Shown in pieces: positions 58,566 through 64,000 of a stretch of 64,000 bases of DNA. Both the position numbers and the translations under genes were made by a program. The notes beneath the pieces were generated by a model, which did not search any database, was not told the origin of the DNA, and was given only the letters and a program-made list of their open reading frames with translations. This DNA is from Papilionanthe hookeriana x Papilionanthe teres (taxonomy: Eukaryota; Streptophyta; Magnoliopsida; Asparagales; Orchidaceae), in assembly GCA_022702705.1 (NCBI GenBank), contig CM040428.1, positions 115,490,183 to 115,554,182 on the forward strand, in the 5' to 3' direction. Every line of letters begins with the position of its first letter. Within the stretch, counting starts at the first letter, position 1.

Positions 58566-59445
58566 CTAGTATACAAGAAAATGAAGCCTTTTCAATTTTT
58601 GTTTCTCAAGTAGCTGCTATATCAAAGAAATAGGATAATTTGTCTCATTTATCGTACTTAGATGATAATTCGGGAAATACTGAAGAATATCAAACTTTAG
58701 AAATATTGCAAGCTATTGCTAGCAAAACTAATAATCCATATTATAATTATTATAATCCTGGTTGGAAAAATCACCCTAATTTTAATTGGAATAATGCAAA
58801 TCCTCAATGGGGTAACAACCAACCTATCACAACTGGAAATTGGAATAATCAAAATAATTCTATTTATCGACCTTCTTATCCTAATGGATTTAATAATCAA
58901 CAATTTAAAGAAAAAAAAATTGTTGATAGAAGAATTAATTTTACAAATGGGGAGTCAATTGCAAAGTCAAAATGCTGCAATAAGAAATATTGAAAATCAA
59001 ATGTGGAAAATTGCAACTGCTATAAATAATAGACCACAAGGAACATTACCTAGCACAGTTGAAGTAAATCTAAGAGAAAATGGAAAAGATCCTGAGAAAA
59101 TTAAAGTTGTGTTACTTAGAAGTGGAAAAGAACTAAAGGATGGAAAAGAGAGTAAGATTCAGAAAGAAACTAAACTGGTAGAAGTTGATAATCCTAAAGA
59201 ACAACTACCTGAAACAGAGAAACAACTACCATCTCAGGATGAATATGAAAAATTTTCACCTTCATTTCCACACAGACTTACGCAACAAAAATTGGATCAA
59301 CAATTTTCTAAATTTTTTGAGGTATTCAAAAAGCTTGCTATTAATATTCCATTTGTTGAAGCTTTGAAACAAATGCTTAAGTATGCAATGTTTATGAAAG
59401 ATGTTCTTAATAATAAAAAAAAATTAAAGCTTTTAAAACTATAGA
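58566..59445 (+). pseudogene. gag: Athila gag, C-terminal half (copy F)
   Basis: It begins within gag at ENEAFSIFVSQVAAISKK, followed by a TAG. The part 58640-58900 includes NPYYNYYNPGWKNHPNFNWN and WGNNQPITTGNWNNQNN. A frameshift in an A-run (58910) moves to the frame with ELILQMGSQLQSQNAAIRNI, TLPSTVEVNLRENGKD, SPSFPHRLTQQKLDQQFSKF and ALKQMLKYAMFMKDVLN to 59444. A second shift in another A-run leads to the protease. The missing N-terminal half reflects truncation by copy E. Confidence 0.87.
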
Positions 59446-59920
59446 ACTAAGTGAAGAATGCAGTGAAATTTTTCAGAGAAAACTTCCACAAAAACTAAAA
59501 GATCCTGGAAGTTTTACAATACCTTGTGCTATAAGAGATAAATTTCAAGGAAAAGCTATATATGATTTAGGAGCGAGTATTAATCTCATGCCTTTATCCA
59601 TCAATAAGAGATTGGATATAGGAGAAATTTCTCCTACAACTTTAACCTTGCAATTAGCAGACCTATCTATCACACATCCTAGAGGAGTAATATAAGATGT
59701 TTTGGTAAAGATGGATAAAATTATTTTCCCTGATGACTTTATAATTCTGGATATGGAAGAAGATAAAGAGATTCCTATTATCCTAGGAAGACCTTTTCTT
59801 TCTACCGGACGAGCTATGATTAATGTGCAAAATGGGGAGTTAACCATGAGAGTTAATGATCAAGAAGTAACAATTAATGTTCTTAAATCAATGAGGTATC
59901 CTAACAAGGAAAAGTGTTGA
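59440..59920 (+). pseudogene. Athila aspartic protease domain (copy F)
   Basis: It reads ELSEECSEIFQRKLPQKLKD and PGSFTIPCAI, then the active-site motif Asp-Leu-Gly-Ala-Ser with INLMPLS (59568-59600). Next are VTLQ-type strands with LADLSITHPRGVI, a TAA at 59693, and VKMDKIIFPDDFIILDMEED, LGRPFLSTGRAMINVQNGE, ending at a stop at 59918. The catalytic Asp is kept; one in-frame stop and an upstream frameshift disable it. Confidence 0.87.
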
Positions 59921-60199
59921 AGAATGGACATTTTGGATTATATTATTGAACAACATTTTCAAGAAAAATATCTGATTCATTTTAAAGAAGAAGAATTTAT
60001 AGACCCTGAAAATTTAAGTGATGAAAGCGATTTTGAACAAACAGAAGTAAGAGAATTTCATTACATTAATGAAAATTAGGAAATATTAGATAATTCTGAA
60101 AGTAATGATTTCAAATCATCTATTGAAAAAGTCCTAATTAGTATTAAAAGAATTACCCTCTCATTTGAAATATGCCTATTTAGGGAATGCTTTAACTTT

Positions 60200-61195
60200 A
60201 CTTCTGAATTAACTGTTAATCAAGAAGTAAAACTACTTGATGTATTAAGAGAATATAAAAGAGCATTTGGATGGACTATAACAGATATTAAAGGAATAAG
60301 TTCTTCAATTTGTTTGCACAGAATATTACTAGAAGCTGACAGTAAACCCAGAATTGATCTTCAAAGGAGATTAAATCCAGTTATGAAAGAAGTTGTTAAG
60401 AAGGAAATGCTTAAATGGCTTTATGTCATTATATATCAAATATCAGTTAGTCCTTGGGTAAGTCCTATTCACTATGTTCCAAAGAAAGGAGGAGTAACTG
60501 TTGTTAAAAATGAGAATAATGAATTAATACCTACTAGACAAGTTACTAGTTGGCGGATTTGTATTGATTATAGAAAATTAAATGATGCCACCAAGAAAGA
60601 TCATTTCCCTCTTCCATTCTTAGATCAAATGCTGGATTAATTAGCTGGACATTCTTATTTTTGTTTTCTGGATGGATATTCTGTATATCATCAAATACCT
60701 ATGGCTCCTGAAGATCAAGAAAAACTACATTTATAAGTTCGTATTGAACTTTTTCTTTCCGAAGAATATCTTTTGGATTATGCAATGCACCTGCGACTTT
60801 TCAAAGGTGTATGATGGCTATTTTTTTGTGACTTAATTTAAGAAGGAATTGAATTATTTATGGATGATTTCTCAGTATTTAGAACTACTTTTGATTCTTG
60901 CTTATACAATTTGTCAAAAGTGTTGAAACAGTGTCAAGAAACAAATTTAGTTTTAAACTGGAAGAAGTGTCAATTTATGGTCACAGAAGGAAGTGCACTT
61001 GGTCGTTAGGTTTCTAGAAATGGTATGGAAGTTAATCAAGAAAAAATTCAAGTTATTACTGGATTACAAACTCCAACTTCTGTTACAGGTATAAAAAGTT
61101 TTCTTGGACATGCTGAATTTTATAAGAGATATATTAAAGATTTTTCCATGATAACAAAACCTCTATGCCATCATTTAGAAAAAAGAAACTAAATT
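60200..61195 (+). pseudogene. pol: Athila reverse transcriptase (copy F), broken
   Basis: The start region has SSICLHRILLEADSKPRIDL. The continuous part to 60640 contains SVSPWVSPIHYVPKKGGVTV, SWRICIDYRKLNDATKKDHF and PLPFLDQMLD, then a TAA. The palm continues with AGHSYFCFLDGYSVYHQIPM, a degraded MPFGL region, and ELFMDDFSVF (60860). Then come NLVLNWKKCQFMVTEG, stops, and GIKSFLGHAEFYKRYIKDFS to about 61160. Six or more stops or frameshifts are present. Confidence 0.86.
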
Positions 61196-61259
61196 TGAAT
61201 TTGATGAAATTTTCCAAAAAGACTTTAATTTGTTAAAAGAGAAATTAATTACTGCACCT

Positions 61260-61740
61260 ATCATTATTGCACCTAATTAGGAAAAACCATTTGAATTAAT
61301 GTGTGATGCAAGTGATTACGCTATTGGGGCTGCTTTAGGACAACGGTATGATAAGATGTTTAAAGTCATATATTATGCCAGTAAAATTCTTAATGAAGCT
61401 AAAATTATTTACACCACTATTAAAAAAGAGTTATTGGCCATAGTATATGCTTTTGACAAATTTCGATCATATTTACTTGAAAATAAATGTATAGTGCATA
61501 CAGATCATTCTGTTATTAAATATCTAATGACAAAAAAGGTGCTAAATCAAGATTGATTAGATGGATTCTTCTATTGCAAGAATTTGACTTCCAAATAGTC
61601 GATAGAAAAGGGTTTGATAATCAAATTGCCGATTAATTATCCAAAATTGAAAATAATGAAATGAATGATAAGGATGAAATAAATGAATATTTTTCTAATG
61701 AACAACTGTATACTGTTTATGCTTGATTAATCCCATGGTA
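61260..61740 (+). pseudogene. Athila RNase H domain (copy F)
   Basis: MCDASDYAIGAALGQRYDKM (first Asp), TTIKKELLAIVYAFDKFRSY (Glu) and IVHTDHSVIKYLMTKK (Asp) lie at 61299-61540. A shift near 61545 is followed by LIRWILLLQEFDFQIVDRKG and a broken ADHLS segment. Confidence 0.86.
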
Positions 61741-61814
61741 TGCTGATATAGTTAATTATTTAGCTAGTAACATTATGCAGTATGGATTAGATCGATATCG
61801 AAAAGAAATTCTTA

Positions 61815-63020
61815 CATGATGTTAAATTTTATTTTTGGGATAATCCCTCTCTGTTTAAACAATGTAAGGATTCTATTGTACAAAGATGTGTTCCTTATGA
61901 AGAAACTTATGAGATTATTCAAAAATGCCACAACTCCAAAATTGGTTGACATTTTGGAATTGATAAAACTGCTTTCAAAATTTTACAATCTAAATTTTAT
62001 TGGCTTACATTATTCGGGGATGTTAGCAATTTTGTTAAATCCTGTGATCGATGTCAACACATAGGAAATATTTCTAGAAGAAACGAAATGCCACTAAATT
62101 TCACTTTGGAAGTGGAAATTTTTTATGCCTGGGGTTTAGATTTCATGGGACCATTTGTACCTTCTTTAGGAAAAATGTATATTTTATTAGCTGTTGATTA
62201 TGTTTCGAAATGGATTGAAGTGGTTGCTTTACCTCAATGTGATGCTAAAAGTGTGGAAAAATTTTTAACTAAAAATATTTTCACTAGATTTGGAATGCCA
62301 TGGATAATCATCACGGATGGGGGAAGTCACTTTAAGAATTTTCTAATTCAGAAATTAGTGAGTAAATTTGGAATCAAACATAAAATTTCAATAACTTATC
62401 ATCCCCAAACTAGTGGGTTAGCAGAAATATCAAATCGAGAGATTAAAAGAATTTTAGAAGAAATGGTTAATCCAAAACAAACTAATTGGGTTGATAAACT
62501 TGATGATGCGTTATGGTCTTATAGAACTGCTTATAAAACTCCTATTAGAATGTCACCTTAAAGGCTCATTTATGGAAAACCTTGTAATTTACCTGTTGAA
62601 TTGGAGCATAAAGCTTATTGGGCAATTAAAGAGTTTAAATATAATCTAAAAGAAGCTGGAGATAAAAGATTATTACAATTAAATGAACTGGATGAGATAA
62701 GAAACGATTCATTTGAAAGTGCTCAAATTTATAAAGAGAAAATGAGGATTATGCACGAAAAAAGAATATTAAAAAAGATATTTGAGCCTGGACAAAAAGT
62801 TTTACTATACAATTCAATATTAAAATTGTTTTCAGAGAAATTAAAATCCAAATGGATAGGGCCGTATGTGGTTGAGAAATTTTACCCTTGTGGAGCTGTG
62901 GACATTAAAGATTTACAAACTGATTCAGTAATTATGGTAAATGGACATAGATTTAAGCCCTATTATGAAGAAATTATGCCATCTTTTAAAGATGTTTTTA
63001 TTTTAACCCAATTAGAGTAA
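61815..63020 (+). pseudogene. int: Athila integrase (copy F)
   Basis: The zinc-binding region is decayed (61816-62064, frame-shifted; CDRCQHIGNISRRNEM at 62043-62090). The core runs 62088-62561 without interruption: AWGLDFMGPFVPSLG (first Asp), DYVSKWIEVVALPQCDAKS, WIIITDGGSHFKNF (second Asp), YHPQTSGLAEISNREIKRIL (Glu), WSYRTAYKTPIRMSP. After one stop, the C-terminal domain 62601-63020 is intact to the natural end: EHKAYWAIKEFKYNLKEAGD, EPGQKVLLYNS, LKSKWIGPYVVEKFYP and VNGHRFKPYYEE. All three catalytic residues are present. Confidence 0.9.
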
Positions 63021-63030
63021 AATGGAAATT

Positions 63031-63080
63031 ATGTCGGGCTGACAATCTTAATCCAAGCGCTTTATGGGAGGCAACCCACA
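63031..63080 (+). other. Conserved post-pol block (copy F)
   Basis: atgtcgggctgacaatctta... through gggaggcaacccaca is the third copy of the block at 8341-8392 and 44841-44889, here 10 bp after the integrase stop. The sense stem is TATGGG/CCCACA with one mismatch. Confidence 0.87.
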
Positions 63081-63220
63081 ATATGATTTTATTTCGTGCT
63101 TGATTGTGTGTTGTATGTGACTACACTTAGTTACATATCTTAGATCTACCTTTTTAAACCTCAATTGAGTTTGGAACTTAGGAAAATTAGACAAAAGACA
63201 AACCTGTGATTTTCAGGATT

Positions 63221-63308
63221 CTGGTGCCTAGGCGCTAGAATTGGTGCCTACGCGCCAGATACCTATGATCCTGGCGCCTAAGCACCCAAATTGGCGCCTA
63301 GGCGCCAC
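63221..63308. other. GC-rich GGCGCCTAGGCGCC palindromic block (copy F)
   Basis: Four words of the type ctggcgcctaggcgccag are packed into 90 bp of otherwise AT-rich DNA, upstream of the small ORF. Confidence 0.85.
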
Positions 63309-63541
63309 AGTTTCTAGAACATGAAAAAATTGCCCCAAAGAAGTTTTTGCACTTTCTGATCTATTTAAACCTTCATACCTTCATCCCAAACCTTCAAGCC
63401 ATCAAAATTATTGACTAAAACATTCCTTTAGAGATAGAAAGAGTTTTGATTGCTTCCACGGAGAGATTAAACATTGGAATCAATGGGAAGAAGAAGTTTG
63501 TGCATAAGGATTCACAAACATAATTTAATGGCTATCTAGCC

Positions 63542-63814
63542 ATGGCTCTGGAGAAGGTATGCAATCAACTTGAGAATATTGAAGAGGAATTAATTCTAGT
63601 TGGAGAGAGATTACATGAGATGTTCCACCAAATTGAGCACATTGAACGGCAAATGAAAGTTCAATCAGATCATTTGGCATGCTTTGAAGATTACCAAGTA
63701 TCTATGTACATTAAGAATAAATGGATTGATGAAAAGACAGCTTCAGAATTTGCTAGAGTCCCTTTCTTCCATTCTTTTGTTCGTAGCGAATTACCATGTG
63801 ATATTAATCCCTGA
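63542..63814 (+). CDS. Small coiled-coil ORF after pol (copy F)
   Basis: This is an intact 90-residue frame, ATG to TGA. Residues 1-50 look like a coiled coil (LENIEEELILVGERLHEMFH, QIEHIERQMKVQ). They are followed by MYIKNKWIDEKTASEFARV and a PFFHSF segment. The KNKWIDE...PFF part corresponds to the small ORF of copy E and to the C-terminus of ORF3a in copy B. I infer a detached C-terminal module of the Athila post-pol protein, or an independent small protein. Function unknown. The last 185 bases of the window after it hold nothing I recognise. Confidence 0.55.
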   Translation: MALEKVCNQLENIEEELILVGERLHEMFHQIEHIERQMKVQSDHLACFEDYQVSMYIKNKWIDEKTASEFARVPFFHSFVRSELPCDINP

Positions 63815-64000
63815 AATTAGGGAGAATTAAGTGGAGAGATTGATTGTGATTGTTAAGTGTGTTGTGATTTGAAAGTGATTTATGTGAAAATGTTTATGAG
63901 TGTTTATGTGTTTGTAAGATATGAGTGTTTGTTGTTGATGTTTATTTTATATATTTTTTTAGCCTTATGTTGAAAATCTGGAATGAATGAAATGAAGAAA

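Larger units (their letters stand above)
58566..64000 (+). mobile_element. Athila-like LTR retrotransposon copy F (5'-truncated)
   Basis: The plus-strand order is late gag, protease, RT, RNase H, integrase, conserved post-pol block, GC palindromes and a small coiled-coil ORF. Gag starts abruptly where the LTR of E ends (58565), so E inserted into F and the upstream part of F lies beyond E or is lost. The 3' LTR is not reached by 64000. Confidence 0.85.

Overview
The window is repeat-dominated, AT-rich plant DNA. It consists almost entirely of nested Ty3/gypsy LTR retrotransposons and their decay products. I see no intact host gene, tRNA, rRNA or CRISPR array. Two lineages are recognisable: Athila-like elements (B, E and A, minus strand; F, plus strand) and one Tat/Ogre-type element with a second RNase H-like domain (C, plus strand). 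The primer-binding sites of A and B match the 3' end of plant tRNA-Asp. Together with the Athila/Tat polyproteins and the very long LTRs, this points to a flowering plant with a large, retrotransposon-rich genome. The species cannot be told from the sequence.

Layout. 1-2959: 5' end of Athila copy A (gag, PBS, 5' LTR), inserted in the 3' LTR of B. 2960-15357: Athila copy B, with a split 3' LTR, two diverged copies of a post-pol ORF, degenerate pol and gag, PBS and 5' LTR. 15358-26750: Tat-type element C (gag, protease, RT, RNase H, archaeal-type RNase H, integrase), then an extra ORF whose C-terminal part is an AlkB-type (ALKBH9/10-like) 2-oxoglutarate/Fe(II) oxygenase, then ten units of a 155-bp satellite, a hairpin, and its probable 3' LTR (L1) from 26751. 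A second giant LTR (L2, from 30806) interrupts L1. A 3.77-kb segment spanning the L2 end, L1-type repeats and an Athila LTR scrap is tandemly duplicated (35691-42722). 42812-58565: Athila copy E (minus), whose 5' LTR is split by a solo Tat-type LTR, S, of 6368 bp, bounded by TG...CA and the target duplication CCCTT. 58566-64000: Athila copy F (plus), truncated at its 5' side by E.

How the parts work together. All polyproteins carry stops and frameshifts, so none of these copies is autonomous as it stands. The giant Tat LTRs share a plan: a TGTTRACC/TGTTGATC terminus, an array rich in TTGAC W-box cores (L1, S), a TATA box, a GC-rich block, and in L1 and S long arrays of perfect short dyads. 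The Athila copies share a hairpin-like element just after pol and GC-rich palindromic blocks upstream of each 3' ORF. The most unusual item is the AlkB-type domain at 23872-24708. It keeps the Fe(II)-binding His-X-Asp...His set, is intron-free, and is in frame with upstream ORF sequence inside the element. This suggests a retrotransposon-borne nucleic-acid demethylase, perhaps acting on m6A in the element's own RNA. That role is inference.
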